A stretch of 64,000 nucleotides of DNA from JBOFFC01 sp051648405 (GTDB lineage Bacteria; Planctomycetota; Planctomycetia; Pirellulales; Lacipirellulaceae): NCBI GenBank assembly GCA_051648405.1, contig JBOFFC010000114.1, positions 4,250 to 68,249 of the forward strand. The letters run 5' to 3'. The notes below the pieces were generated by a model that was given only the letters and a program-made list of their open reading frames with translations, was not told the origin of the DNA and did no database searches. The translations under genes and the position numbers were made by a program. Of the stretch, positions 1-8,771 are shown in pieces. How positions within the stretch are numbered: position 1 is the first letter of the stretch; each line of letters starts with the position of its first letter.

Positions 1-1428
1 GACTTGTTCCTCGAATCACCCGAAGCGCACCTGACGGTCGTCTGGTTGTTCGGCTGGATTACGCGCTTTGTGTCACTCGAGGCCACCGCCTGGATCGGGC
101 GGGTAGCTTCGTGGGTGCTGCTCGCGGGGGGCTGGGTGGCGCTCTGCCGAGGGGTCGGCGTGCGGCAGTGGCTGGCGCCGGTCGCGGCGGGGCTGCTCGT
201 GGTGGGGACCGAACAGGGGCACTTCGCCGGCGAGTGGATCATCGGCGGCTTCGAGGCGAAGACCCTCGCCTACGGCTTCGTGCTGTTTGCGCTCGCTAGC
301 GCCGCAGCCGAGCGCTGGAACGCCGCGTGGGTCCTGCTGGGCATCGCCAGCGCCTGCCACGCCCTGGTGGGGGCCTGGTCGGTCGTGGCGCTGCTCGCGG
401 CGTGGTTCACCGGTCGCGGCCGCAGGACGTTCGGCTCGATGACGCCCGGCCTGGTTATGGGGGGACTCCTCGCACTCCCCGGGGTCTTGCCGGCGCTTGC
501 GCTCAACAGCGGCGCCGACCCGGCGGTCGTCGCCCAAGCGCAGCAGGCGTACGTCTTCGAACGGCTCGCGCACCACCTGGCGCCGCTGGCGAAGCCGCCG
601 CTGTGGCTGGTCGATCGATTGGGTAGGCACCTGCTCTGCATCGCGCTCCTGGTGTGGCTGTGGCGCCGCGTGCCACGTGAAGGGGGTGACGAGCCCCTTG
701 CGCTGGTCGTCCGTTTCGCCGGGGGCGCCGTGGCGATCGCGGCGTGCGGCCTCGTCATCGAAGCCGTGCTGTGGAATCACCCGGCGCTCGCCGCATCGCT
801 GCTGCGTTATTACTGGTTCCGCCTCACCGACATCGCCGTGCCGCTCGCCGCCGCGCTGGTCGCGACGGTCTGGCTCGGGCGGGGCCTCGCCGCGCGGGCG
901 CCCCGATCGCTGCCGGCGCTCGCGCTGGTCCTTGCTCTGTGTGCGTGGGGAGTCGGCGGGCACGCCGTGCGGCGGGCCATCGACCCCCGCGCACCGGCCG
1001 ACACGCCGATGCGCGACCCGGCCGCGTGGGCCCAGATGTGCGACTGGGTCCGCGACAACACGCCGCGCGACGCCGTGTTCCTCGTCCCGCGGCACGCGCA
1101 GTCGTTCAAGTGGCGGGCCGAGCGGCCCGAGGCGGCCAGCTACAAGGACGTCCCCCAGGACGCGGCCGGGCTGGTCGAGTGGAGCCGCCGGATGGCCGAC
1201 CTCCACCAGTTGGGGTGGTGGGAGACGGGGGAACCACGCTTCGCGCGCTCGGTCGCCGACGTGGGTCGCGAGGGACTCGAACGGCTCGCGGCGAGCTACG
1301 GGGCCCGCTACGCCCTCAGCGAGGACCCGGTCGATGGCGCAGGCTTCGCCGCCGCCCGCCGCGCGAGCCTGCCGATCGTGCATCGCGTCGGGCCTTACAC
1401 GCTGTACGAAGTCGGGGGCGGGCGGTAG
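1..1428 (+). CDS. Polytopic membrane protein, 5'-truncated by the window edge
   Basis: The reading frame is open from base 1, so the true start lies upstream of the window. About 475 residues are visible. The first ~330 alternate hydrophobic helices with short Arg-rich loops, roughly eight to ten membrane segments. The last ~140 residues (from about residue 330) are soluble and Trp-rich: 'WAQMCDWVRDNTPRDAVF', then 'WWETGEPRF' and 'YGARYALSEDP'. This layout, a GT-C-like or DUF-type multipass protein with a C-terminal soluble domain starting 'CDWVRDNTP', is familiar from planctomycete membrane proteins of unknown role. I cannot name a substrate. The gene ends 94 bases before the HAD hydrolase on the same strand. 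Confidence 0.7.
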   Translation, partial: DLFLESPEAHLTVVWLFGWITRFVSLEATAWIGRVASWVLLAGGWVALCRGVGVRQWLAPVAAGLLVVGTEQGHFAGEWIIGGFEAKTLAYGFVLFALASAAAERWNAAWVLLGIASACHALVGAWSVVALLAAWFTGRGRRTFGSMTPGLVMGGLLALPGVLPALALNSGADPAVVAQAQQAYVFERLAHHLAPLAKPPLWLVDRLGRHLLCIALLVWLWRRVPREGGDEPLALVVRFAGGAVAIAACGLVIEAVLWNHPALAASLLRYYWFRLTDIAVPLAAALVATVWLGRGLAARAPRSLPALALVLALCAWGVGGHAVRRAIDPRAPADTPMRDPAAWAQMCDWVRDNTPRDAVFLVPRHAQSFKWRAERPEAASYKDVPQDAAGLVEWSRRMADLHQLGWWETGEPRFARSVADVGREGLERLAASYGARYALSEDPVDGAGFAAARRASLPIVHRVGPYTLYEVGGGR

Positions 1429-1522
1429 GCGCTCGCCGAGCAAGCCGGCACGATGGGGCGACTCCGCTTGCTTCGGGCACGGCTCGAAAGCAACCTGCCC
1501 CTTCCGCCTTCCCCCTTCAAGC

Positions 1523-2191
1523 ATGCTCCCCGATTCGCCGATCCGCGCCGTGGCGTTCGACATGGATGGGCTCCTCGCGTCGAGCGAGGACGTTTACATG
1601 CGGGTCGGCACGGAGACCCTGGCGCGGCGCGGCAAGCCGTTTGAGGACGAACTGCGGCACAAGATGATGGGGCTCCCCTCGCCGGTCGCGTACCGGACGA
1701 TGATCGAGTGGCACGGGTTGACGGAGACCGTCGAGGAGCTCGCCGCCGAGTCGGACGTGATCTTTTGGGAGCTCGCGGAGCGGATGCTCGGGCCGATGCC
1801 GGGGGTCACCGAGACGTTCGACCTCGTCGAGTCGCTCGGCCTGCCGCGCTGCGTCGTCACCAGCGGCACGCGTCCCTACGCCGAGCGGATCCTGTCGATG
1901 ATCGGCGTGCGCGAGCGGCTAGCCTTCGTCATCACGGCCGACGACATCACCCTGGGAAAGCCCAACCCCGAGCCGTACCTGAAGGCGGCGGCGCGCATGG
2001 AAGTCGAGCCGAGCGCGATGATGGTCCTGGAGGACAGCGCGAACGGCAGTCGGGCCGGGATCGCGGCGGGGGCGTTCACCGTCGCGGTGCCGAGCCCGCA
2101 CACGCAGGAACACGATTTCACGGGCGTGAAGTTTGTGGCGGACACGCTGCGTGACCCGCGGATCGAGTCGGCGCTGCGCGCCGGTCGCTGA
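1523..2191 (+). CDS. HAD-superfamily hydrolase (beta-phosphoglucomutase/phosphatase-like)
   Basis: The 222-residue protein has the HAD signature near the N-terminus, 'AVAFDMDGLLASSEDVY' (motif I, with nucleophile Asp and acid Asp in DMDG), motif II 'VVTSGTRP', the motif III Lys in 'LGKPNPEPYL', and motif IV 'VLEDSANGSRAGIAAG'. This is the subfamily IA pattern with an alpha-helical cap, as in beta-phosphoglucomutase, Gph and YcjU-like phosphatases. It should dephosphorylate or isomerise a small phosphorylated metabolite in the cytoplasm; the exact substrate cannot be read. The ATG at 1523 gives a normal N-terminus immediately before motif I. The frame is open further upstream, but that extension is Arg/Ser-rich and antisense-like, so I reject it. 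Confidence 0.88.
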   Translation: MLPDSPIRAVAFDMDGLLASSEDVYMRVGTETLARRGKPFEDELRHKMMGLPSPVAYRTMIEWHGLTETVEELAAESDVIFWELAERMLGPMPGVTETFDLVESLGLPRCVVTSGTRPYAERILSMIGVRERLAFVITADDITLGKPNPEPYLKAAARMEVEPSAMMVLEDSANGSRAGIAAGAFTVAVPSPHTQEHDFTGVKFVADTLRDPRIESALRAGR

Positions 2192-2331
2192 AGCGACTGC
2201 GGCGCAAGCACTGGAGGCGCCACGATGTTGCGCGCGGGACTGCACACTGGCCGATCGCACGACCGATACCACCAGAAGAGGCCGCACTCGGTCGGCCCCT
2301 CCGTGGACTCTGGCTTGCGAGCGACCTGGCT

Positions 2332-2607
2332 ATGGGCAAGAGCGTCTGGATCGTCGCGGCGGCCTGCTTGCTCGCCGCCACGCAGCTCGGCTGCCGCGCC
2401 TGCGGGACGGGCTACGACTACGCGTCGCCGCTGTCCGGCTCGTGCCACTCGGGCGCTTGCGGCGCCGCGGGAGGCTGCGGCTGTGGCGGCCATGCGGGGC
2501 ACCCGACGGGGCCGCGGGCCGGGAGTGGGTCGGCGGTGATGCCGATGAGCCACTCGGTCGAGGGCTCGATGGGACAGCCGACGCCGGTCGTCGAGTCGAT
2601 CAACTGA
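2332..2607 (+). CDS. Small secreted Cys/Gly-rich protein
   Basis: The 91-residue protein has an N-terminal hydrophobic signal 'SVWIVAAACLLAATQLGC', followed by a Cys/Gly-rich segment with paired cysteines (GCRACG, then CGAAGGCGCGG) and a Ser/Met-rich tail. The QLGC end resembles a lipobox but has Gln at -3, so a lipoprotein anchor is only possible. Planctomycetes encode many such short Cys/Gly/His-rich envelope proteins of unknown role, and metal binding is a reasonable guess only. No strong Shine-Dalgarno precedes the ATG. It ends 37 bases from the convergent cytochrome-like gene. Confidence 0.55.
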   Translation: MGKSVWIVAAACLLAATQLGCRACGTGYDYASPLSGSCHSGACGAAGGCGCGGHAGHPTGPRAGSGSAVMPMSHSVEGSMGQPTPVVESIN

Positions 2608-2644
2608 CGACTCGCGCGCCGGGCCAATCACTGCGCTGGACCAC

Positions 2645-3727
2645 TCACGGCGCCGGATCGACCGGTTCGTCGTCCATCGGGCGGCGGAACTTGTCGTTGA
2701 AGACCGCGGGGTCGAATTCGTCGCGCGGCTTCGCGGGGACGAGCAGCCCCCCGCGCACGACGTTCGCCGGACGAAGCATATCGACCGACAACGAGCCGTC
2801 GTGCGCGACCGCCCGTTCGACCTTCGATTGTGTTTCGTCGATCGGGGCCTCGTAGACGGCGGTCGCAACACCGGCCGCGGCCGCAGGGGCAACGGGGGCG
2901 TTCGACGCCGCGACCGCGTTCACCCACGCGGTGAGGCGGCCCAGCAGCTCGGCGCGGCGTGGGCCCGTGATCGGCGTCACGCCGTGGTGCGCGCCGCTCG
3001 CCGCCCGCAGCAGCGGGCTCGCGCCGGGGTCGGTCGGGTCGATCGCCAGCAGCGCCGCGCGGAGGTTGTGCTGCGTCGAGCGCGCGTCGGCGTAGCCGTA
3101 CAGCAGCCGCCGGTCGAGCGCGAACGCCCCCCCGCGCTCTTGCAGGTGGCAACCGCCGTTGGTGCAGTTGTTCACCAGCAGCGGCTGGACGCGGCGCGTG
3201 AAGTACTCGAGGCCCGCGTCGGGGAGCGTGAGCCCCGCGTCGGGTTCGACCGCTGAAGGTTCGTTGTGCGAAGCCAGCGCCACGCCCCCCGGGGGGGTCG
3301 CAACCGGCTCTCGCTGCATGGACAACCGTCGCTCGAGCAGCGCGAGCCGCTGCCAGCCCGGGGCGAGCCGCCGCGCGGCGGCCAGCTCTTCGCTCGCCTC
3401 GCGCCACAGCGACTGGCGGATGCACCACTCGGCGAGGCGGCAACGGTCCTCGGCCGAAGCGGCGTTGGGGTCGAGCCGTTCCCGCTGCCAGCGGTACGCT
3501 TCGGCGAGGGTCGCGACCGTCGCGGCGACTTCGCTGCGCCGCAGGAGCAGCTCGCTGTGCTCCGAACGGAGCAGCACCCGGTCGCCATCGACGCGCACCT
3601 CGCCGGCGAGGACGGCGCCGTTCTTCATCAGGAGGACCTCCGCCGGGCACGAGCCCGACCAAACGAAGATCGCGAGCGCCGCCAGCCAGGCGCTCGGCGA
3701 GATCGACGGTTGGGGGGCGCGGGGCAT
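2645..3727 (-). CDS. Secreted cytochrome-c-like protein with TPR-like middle
   Basis: The 360-residue protein starts with a signal peptide (hydrophobic stretch 'WLAALAIFVW', cleavage expected near SCPAE). Next comes a short beta domain 'VLLMKNGAVLAGEVRVDGD', then an Arg/Ala/Leu-rich helical segment (~70-130) that looks like TPR helices. The C-terminal half carries 'YFTRRVQPLLVNNCTNGGCH' (~185-205), close to the start of planctomycete PSCyt-type cytochrome domains ('PILVNNCAGCH'). Here the heme-like motif is expanded to C-x4-C-H, so heme attachment is doubtful and a structural or metal role is possible. The rest ('SPLLRAASGAHHGVTPI', 'LTAWVNAV') follows the same family pattern. It is divergent from acyP. 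Confidence 0.72.
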   Translation of the reverse strand: MPRAPQPSISPSAWLAALAIFVWSGSCPAEVLLMKNGAVLAGEVRVDGDRVLLRSEHSELLLRRSEVAATVATLAEAYRWQRERLDPNAASAEDRCRLAEWCIRQSLWREASEELAAARRLAPGWQRLALLERRLSMQREPVATPPGGVALASHNEPSAVEPDAGLTLPDAGLEYFTRRVQPLLVNNCTNGGCHLQERGGAFALDRRLLYGYADARSTQHNLRAALLAIDPTDPGASPLLRAASGAHHGVTPITGPRRAELLGRLTAWVNAVAASNAPVAPAAAAGVATAVYEAPIDETQSKVERAVAHDGSLSVDMLRPANVVRGGLLVPAKPRDEFDPAVFNDKFRRPMDDEPVDPAP

Positions 3728-3874
3728 TGGCGCGGAGACTAGGAGCCGCGCCCGGCTCGGTCAACACAGAACCGCCGAGCGCTGGGGACCCCCCACGACC
3801 CTGGTGAACGCTTGCTCGCCGGGTTAAGCTGATGGCCTGTAACGAGTTGCAACGCCAACCGCATCCCCACGAAC

Positions 3875-4162
3875 GTGACCGCGCAGCACGTCCGCCGCCG
3901 AGTGGTCTACAGCGGCCGTGTTCAGGGGGTCGGCTTCCGCGCGACGACGCAACAACTCGCCGCCGATTGGCCGGTCGTCGGCTGGGTCCGCAACCTCGAC
4001 AACGGTACCGTGGAGCTGCTAGCAGAAGGGTCGGCCGGCTCCGTCGCGGGGTTCCTTGCCGCGGTCCGCGGGAAGTTCGCCCGCAACCTGACCCGCGAGG
4101 CGCCCGACGATCTGCCGGCAGGCTGCGACCCGCCGCTAACCCGCTTCTCGATCCGGCACTAA
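3875..4162 (+). CDS. acyP: Acylphosphatase
   Basis: The 95-residue cytoplasmic enzyme hydrolyses the carboxyl-phosphate bond of acylphosphates such as 1,3-bisphosphoglycerate and acetyl phosphate. Both family signatures are present: 'GRVQGVGFRATT', with the phosphate-binding Arg22, and 'GWVRNLDNGTVELLAEG', with catalytic Asn40. The length matches the ~90-residue family norm. The start is a GTG; no in-frame ATG lies close upstream, and moving the start downstream would remove the first beta strand. The ABC permease gene starts 34 bases after the stop on the same strand. Confidence 0.95.
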   Translation: MTAQHVRRRVVYSGRVQGVGFRATTQQLAADWPVVGWVRNLDNGTVELLAEGSAGSVAGFLAAVRGKFARNLTREAPDDLPAGCDPPLTRFSIRH

Positions 4163-4196
4163 ACCACAAACTTCCCCCGCAGCGCCCCCCCGACCG

Positions 4197-5675
4197 ATGC
4201 TCACGCTCCCGCTCGCCAACCTGTCGCTCTGGTTGACCCCGCTCTGGATGCTGTCACTGGGGGTGACCGTTGGCGCCACCCTGCTCTGTCTGCTGGGAGC
4301 CGTGCTGTGGGTCGTGAACCGCCGTGCGGCGGAGCGGGCCGTGACGACGATCGGCGAGAGCGTCTTTTTGTGGGTGGTCTACCTGATCGGGGCGATGGTG
4401 CTGCTCGCGGTGATCGCCGGGCCGCAGATGCCCGTGAAAGAGGTGATCGAGTCCTTGCAACGCCTGCCGTCGGTCGGCACGCGGACGGTGACCATCGACC
4501 TCGAGCCGCGCACCGAGGACAAAGCCGTCGCGGTGGCGTTCGTGGCCGAGGAAGTCACGTCCTACGAGGTCAAGAGCGACCAGGACGTCCGGCTCGCCGC
4601 CGACAAGGGGCTGGCCTTCTCTGCGCCCGTCGCCGTGGCGATCGGCGACGAGCCCTACACTTGGAACACCAAGAGCAAGTTCGGCCGCGGCTTCCAGGGC
4701 CCGGTTAGCGAGGTGTTCCTGACGAACGAGGGGGACGCCGCGGCGAAGGTCGAGATGACCTTTGTCTCGCAGGTCCGGACCCCCGAGGTCGCCCGCATCC
4801 CGATTGTTGCCGCCTCGGTCGTGGGGCTGTTTGTGGTGTACTTGCTGGTCAGTTGGCTCGCGCCGAACGTCAGCAACATCGCCGCCGCGACCGCCAAGGA
4901 GGCGATCGGTCAGCCGATGTACTTGCTGTTCGTGCTCGGAGGAGCGATCGCGCTCGTTTGCTTCGTCTACGTGCCTTACAACACGTTCGGCGAAGACGTG
5001 AAGATGCTGAAGGACTCGGGGCTCTCGACGATCATGGTCCTGGCGATCGTGTTCGCGACGTGGACCGCGAGCGTGACGATCGCCGACGAGATCGAGGGGA
5101 AGACGGCCCTCACGCTGCTGTCGAAGCCGGTCAGCCGTCGCGAGTTCGTCGTCGGCAAGTACCTGGGGATCCTCTGGCCGGTGCTGCTGATGTTCGTTCT
5201 GCTGGGTGTCGTCCTGATGGCGACGATCTCCTACAAGGTCGTCTACGACGCCCGCGAGACGTCGAACCCGACCCCCGATTGGCAGCTCTGCCACACCGAG
5301 ATGATCACGACCACGCCGGGGCTCGTGCTGGCGTTCTTCGAGGCCGCCGTGCTGACGGCGATCAGCGTGGCGATTAGCACGCGGCTGCCGATGCTCGCCA
5401 ACCTGCTGATCTGCGGGTCGATCTACGCCCTGGGGCACCTGACGCCGCTGATCGTGCAGTCGTCGGTCGGGAAGAACGAGTTCGTGGCGTTCTTCGGGCG
5501 CCTGGTCGCGAGCGTCCTGCCGATGCTCGACCACCTGAACATCCAGGCCGCCATCGCCGCCGGCCAACCCGTCCCGTGGGCCTACCTCGGCTGGGCTGGG
5601 GTTTACTCGCTGCTGTACATCGTGGTCGCGATGCTGCTGGCGCTCGTGCTGTTCGAGGACCGCGACCTGGCGTAG
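4197..5675 (+). CDS. ABC-2 family transporter permease
   Basis: The 492-residue inner-membrane protein has two N-terminal membrane helices (~10-35 and ~55-80), a long extracytoplasmic beta-rich domain (~95-195), and then at least five further helices. The central loop 'DEIEGKTALTLLSKPVSRREFVVGKYLG' type sequence is the hallmark of ABC-2 permeases (NosY/ABC-2 transporter family), where it contacts the ATPase. No ATP-binding subunit is adjacent, so the partner must be encoded elsewhere. The large inserted domain between helices 2 and 3 is unlike a minimal NosY and may bind substrate. The gene is convergent with the Gfo/Idh oxidoreductase, with only four bases between them. Confidence 0.85.
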   Translation: MLTLPLANLSLWLTPLWMLSLGVTVGATLLCLLGAVLWVVNRRAAERAVTTIGESVFLWVVYLIGAMVLLAVIAGPQMPVKEVIESLQRLPSVGTRTVTIDLEPRTEDKAVAVAFVAEEVTSYEVKSDQDVRLAADKGLAFSAPVAVAIGDEPYTWNTKSKFGRGFQGPVSEVFLTNEGDAAAKVEMTFVSQVRTPEVARIPIVAASVVGLFVVYLLVSWLAPNVSNIAAATAKEAIGQPMYLLFVLGGAIALVCFVYVPYNTFGEDVKMLKDSGLSTIMVLAIVFATWTASVTIADEIEGKTALTLLSKPVSRREFVVGKYLGILWPVLLMFVLLGVVLMATISYKVVYDARETSNPTPDWQLCHTEMITTTPGLVLAFFEAAVLTAISVAISTRLPMLANLLICGSIYALGHLTPLIVQSSVGKNEFVAFFGRLVASVLPMLDHLNIQAAIAAGQPVPWAYLGWAGVYSLLYIVVAMLLALVLFEDRDLA

Positions 5676-5679
5676 GGCT

Positions 5680-6729
5680 TCACGCCGCCCGCAGGATCCG
5701 CGGCGCTGGCGCCTCGTTCGCGTGGTGGGCGATCGACTCGATCACCCGCTCGGCGATCGCCACCGCGTCGCGGCCCGCTTCGCCGGTGACGCGCGGCGCG
5801 GTCCCCGATCGGATCGCGCCGGCGAAGTCGAGCAACTCGCGTTCGATCGCGTTGCACGGGGGGGCGGTGTGCTCGGTCCTCACCAGCACCTCTTCGAACA
5901 GCTTGCCAGCGGCGAGCTCGGCCCGCCGCGCGGGGCTCAACCCCTCGGCGTCGAAGCGGCCGCCGAGAACGTCCGCCGACGGCTGAAGCGTCGTCGCGGT
6001 CCCCTTCGCGAAGTCGAGCGCCACAAACCCGCGGTCGTAGACCACGCGCATCTCGCGCTTCGCCTCGTAGCTCACGCGGCTCGCGGTGAGGTGCGCGACG
6101 CAGCCGCTCGCGAACCGCAGCCGCGCAACGGCCATGTCCTCGTGCTGGCCCAGCACGCGGGTCCCGTGGGCCGAAACGCGGACGACTTCCGAATCGACCA
6201 TCGACAGCGCGAGGTCGATGTCGTGGATCATCAGGTCGAGCACCACGCCGATGTCGGTCGAGCGGAAGGTGTACCCGCTGGTCCGCGTCGCATCGAGGAA
6301 GCGCGGCGTCCCGAGCCCCTCGGGGGCGCCACTGGCGAAGGCCTCGAGCGCCGGGCTAAACCGCTCGACGTGTCCGACTTGCAGCACGCGGCCGCGGCGG
6401 CGCGCGGCGGTCACGATCGCCTCCGCGTCGGCGAGGGAGGGGGCGATCGGCTTCTCGACCAGGACGTGGACCCCCGCTTCCAAGAGCGCCACGGCCGTCG
6501 CGCGGTGCGTCGCCGTGGGGGTCGCAACGACCGCCGCATCGACGCGGCCCAGCACCTGGCGGTAGTCGGCGAACGGCCGGGCGCCCGTTTTGTCGGCGAG
6601 CGCGTTGCGGGCGACGCTGACGGGATCGACCACGGCGACGAGGTCGAACTCCGGCGACCCCGCGGCGAGCGTCGCGTGGTACCCGCCGAGCTTCCCGGCG
6701 CCAATGACTGCAAGACGGACGGCGCGCAT
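5680..6729 (-). CDS. Gfo/Idh/MocA family NAD-dependent oxidoreductase
   Basis: The 349-residue protein has an N-terminal Rossmann fold 'LAVIGAGKLGGYHA' (Gly-rich loop, residues ~6-20), the family motif 'HVLVEKPIAPSLADAEAIV' (catalytic Lys of EKP), and 'VGHVERFSPALEA'. These proteins oxidise or reduce a hydroxyl on a sugar or sugar nucleotide. It is the last gene of the ompH-lpxC-lpxA run on the minus strand. Gfo/Idh genes directly after lpxA include gnnA, the UDP-GlcNAc 3-dehydrogenase that, with the transaminase GnnB, makes the diamino sugar for lipid A in Acidithiobacillus and Leptospira. No gnnB is in the window, so that role is an inference. The ATG has a GGGGAG ribosome site about 10 bases upstream. 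Confidence 0.85.
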   Translation of the reverse strand: MRAVRLAVIGAGKLGGYHATLAAGSPEFDLVAVVDPVSVARNALADKTGARPFADYRQVLGRVDAAVVATPTATHRATAVALLEAGVHVLVEKPIAPSLADAEAIVTAARRRGRVLQVGHVERFSPALEAFASGAPEGLGTPRFLDATRTSGYTFRSTDIGVVLDLMIHDIDLALSMVDSEVVRVSAHGTRVLGQHEDMAVARLRFASGCVAHLTASRVSYEAKREMRVVYDRGFVALDFAKGTATTLQPSADVLGGRFDAEGLSPARRAELAAGKLFEEVLVRTEHTAPPCNAIERELLDFAGAIRSGTAPRVTGEAGRDAVAIAERVIESIAHHANEAPAPRILRAA

Positions 6730-6789
6730 GGTCGTGGGACTCCCCTTGGGATCGGCTCCTCGCCGGAATGACTCGGTTGCGGCTGGGCC

Positions 6790-7599
6790 TCAGGCGGCGG
6801 CGCGGCGGGCGTCGCGCCCGCGACCGTGGCGGCCCTGAGACTGGCGGTCGATGAACTCGAACAACCGCGCGACGGCCGGCGTCACGCGGTCGGCGCCGCG
6901 CAGCACTTCCTTGGCCGATTGCACGCCGACCTTCGATCGGTACAGCAGGCGGTGCGCCTCGGCGAGGCAATCGACGTCGTGTGAATCGAACCCGTTCCGC
7001 TTTAGCGCGACGATGTTGATGCAACGCGGGCGGGCGGGGATCCCCTCGCAAAGCATGTAGGGGGGGACGTCGTGCAGCACGCGGCTGAGGCCGCCGACAA
7101 AGCTGTAACTGCCGATCGTCGTGTAGTGGTGGACGGCGACGCCCCCCGACAGCGAGGCCCTATCCTGAACGTGGACGTGGCCCCCCAGCAGCGTGGCGTT
7201 GGCGATGATGATGTGGTCGCCCAGCTTGCAGTCGTGGGCCACGTGGGCGCCGGCCATCAAGAAGTTGTGGCTGCCGACGCGCGTGACGCCGTCTTCCTTC
7301 TCCGAGCCGCGGTTGACCGTGACCCCCTCGCGGAAGACGTTGCTGTCGCCCACCTCGACGCGCGTGTCGGCGCCCGAGTAGGAGATGTCCTGGGGCTCGC
7401 CGCCGATGACGCACCCCGGGTAGAGCACGTTGTCGCACCCCAGCGCGACGTGCCCCATCAGGGTCACCGAGTTCAACAGCCGCGTCCCCGCGCCGATCTT
7501 GACGTGGGGGCCGATGACGCACAGCGGGCCGATCTCGACTTCCTCGTCGATCTGCGCCCGCGGGTCGATCCAGGCGTTGGCGGCGATCTTGCTGGCCAT
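6790..7599 (-). CDS. lpxA: Acyl-ACP--UDP-N-acetylglucosamine O-acyltransferase LpxA
   Basis: The 269-residue protein catalyses the first step of lipid A synthesis, moving a hydroxyacyl chain from ACP to the 3-position of UDP-GlcNAc in the cytoplasm. The sequence has hexapeptide repeats (I/V-G-x4) forming a left-handed beta helix over residues ~10-190, e.g. 'VEIGPLCVIGPHVKIGAGT'. The catalytic His is His122 in 'GAHVAHDCKLGD', and the C-terminal helical domain includes 'IPARPRCINIVALKRNGF', the usual 'GLNxVGLKRRGF' region. The frame is open further upstream, but the ATG at 7599 has a GGAGAAACTG ribosome site just before it and starts exactly at the first repeat. It lies 77 bases downstream of lpxC. 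Confidence 0.95.
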   Translation of the reverse strand: MASKIAANAWIDPRAQIDEEVEIGPLCVIGPHVKIGAGTRLLNSVTLMGHVALGCDNVLYPGCVIGGEPQDISYSGADTRVEVGDSNVFREGVTVNRGSEKEDGVTRVGSHNFLMAGAHVAHDCKLGDHIIIANATLLGGHVHVQDRASLSGGVAVHHYTTIGSYSFVGGLSRVLHDVPPYMLCEGIPARPRCINIVALKRNGFDSHDVDCLAEAHRLLYRSKVGVQSAKEVLRGADRVTPAVARLFEFIDRQSQGRHGRGRDARRAAA

Positions 7600-7676
7600 C
7601 ACAGTTTCTCCAACGTCCGCCGCGACGCGTTCGGCGCCGCATCCGTGCGGGCGCCACGCTCGCGGTCGTGGGGCGA

Positions 7677-8591
7677 TTACGCGGTCCGGCGTCGTGTCAC
7701 TTCGGTCTCGATCGGGTGGGTCGCGAGCAACGCCTCGACCAGGTCGCCGTTGAGCCGGTGCCCGCTGCACGAGGCGACGATGTGCCCCACCAGCGGCCGG
7801 CCCAACATGGCGAGGTCCCCGACGACGTCGAGGACCTTGTGGCGGACGCACTCGTCGTTGAACCGCAGGTGGTTGTCGATCGGCTGGCGATCGGCGTCGG
7901 TCTGCGGGTTGTCGCGGAAGACGAGGAGGTCTTTCGCGGTCACGTGGCCGGCCAGCCCCTGCTTGAGCAGCGCGGCGGCCTCGGACTGCAACAAAAAGGT
8001 TCGCGCCGGGGCGATGTCGCTGCGGAACGTGTCTTCGGTGACGTCGATCACCAGCCACTGGCGGCCGATCGCCGAACCGTGGCCGTAGTCGAGTCGGTAC
8101 TCGATCGTCAGCCCATCGACCATCGGCGGGCGGGCCTCGATCCAGACCTCGTCGCCGCCACACTTCACCGGACGCCGCACGACGAGCGGGTGGCAGAGCG
8201 CCGGTTGGTCTTCCACGCCGGCCGCGTCGAGCGCGACGACGAACTCCGCCGCCGAGCCGTCGAAGGCCGGCATCTCACAGGAGGTCACGCCGACCTCGCA
8301 GTTGTCGATCCCCAGTCCCGCGAGGGCCGCGAGGACGTGTTCGGTCATCTCGACCTCGGCGCCAGCGGTCGAGGCGAGCGCCGTGCGGCGCTGCGCGGGG
8401 CGGCGGCTGCCGATCAGGGCGGCGACGCGACCGTCGGCCCCGGCCGAGGCGAGGTCGTCGCGGACGAAGGAGACACCGGCGCCGGCCGCGGCGGGACGGA
8501 ACTCGACCCGCACGGGGCGCCCGCTCCAGTAGCCGCGGCCCTCGATGGCGGCAGTGTTCGCGAGTGTGCGCTGTAGACGCGGCAGCGTCAT
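7677..8591 (-). CDS. lpxC: UDP-3-O-acyl-N-acetylglucosamine deacetylase LpxC
   Basis: The 304-residue zinc enzyme is the committed step of lipid A synthesis. The zinc ligands are visible: His85 in 'EMTEHVLAAL', and His251 and Asp255 in 'CVRHKVLDVVGDL'. The catalytic general acid/base His278 lies in 'ASCSGHRLN', and 'CEMPAFDGSAAEFV' (~105-118) is the usual ELPxxDGSA strand. The length matches standalone LpxC, so it is not the LpxC-FabZ fusion of Bacteroidetes and Chlamydiae, and no fabZ sits between it and lpxA. The ATG is preceded by GGGAG about 10 bases upstream. With ompH and lpxA it shows that the cell makes an LPS-type outer membrane. Confidence 0.95.
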   Translation of the reverse strand: MTLPRLQRTLANTAAIEGRGYWSGRPVRVEFRPAAAGAGVSFVRDDLASAGADGRVAALIGSRRPAQRRTALASTAGAEVEMTEHVLAALAGLGIDNCEVGVTSCEMPAFDGSAAEFVVALDAAGVEDQPALCHPLVVRRPVKCGGDEVWIEARPPMVDGLTIEYRLDYGHGSAIGRQWLVIDVTEDTFRSDIAPARTFLLQSEAAALLKQGLAGHVTAKDLLVFRDNPQTDADRQPIDNHLRFNDECVRHKVLDVVGDLAMLGRPLVGHIVASCSGHRLNGDLVEALLATHPIETEVTRRRTA

Positions 8592-8707
8592 GATTCCGTA
8601 GCTCCCAAGCGGGGCGTTGCGTCCGTGGCGGACAGGGTTCGCCGCGAGCGTGCGGCGGGTGGCTCCGAAGTGTGCGGAGCCGACTCGGCCGGCGTCCCAC
8701 CGCGGGC

Positions 8708-8733
8708 CCCCCGAGCGCTTGCGCGCTCGGGGG
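8708..8733. repeat. GC-rich hairpin between ompH and lpxC
   Basis: The arms cccccgagcgc (8708-8718) and gcgctcggggg (8723-8733) form a perfect 11-bp stem with a four-base ttgc loop. No T-run follows on either strand, so this is not a textbook intrinsic terminator. The tg-cgc core around the loop resembles the repeat found twice in ileS (cttgcgc between GC-rich arms). It sits in the 180-base spacer after ompH and before lpxC and could reduce read-through. Confidence 0.5.
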
Positions 8734-8771
8734 CCACTGCGGCGTGGAGGCCGGACTCTCGAAAGGCGCGG

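Noticed and set aside
7600..8163. N-terminal extension of LpxA overlapping lpxC
   Set aside because: The open frame continues upstream, but the extension is Arg/Pro-rich antisense-like sequence within lpxC coding DNA, and the ATG at 7599 has a strong ribosome site.
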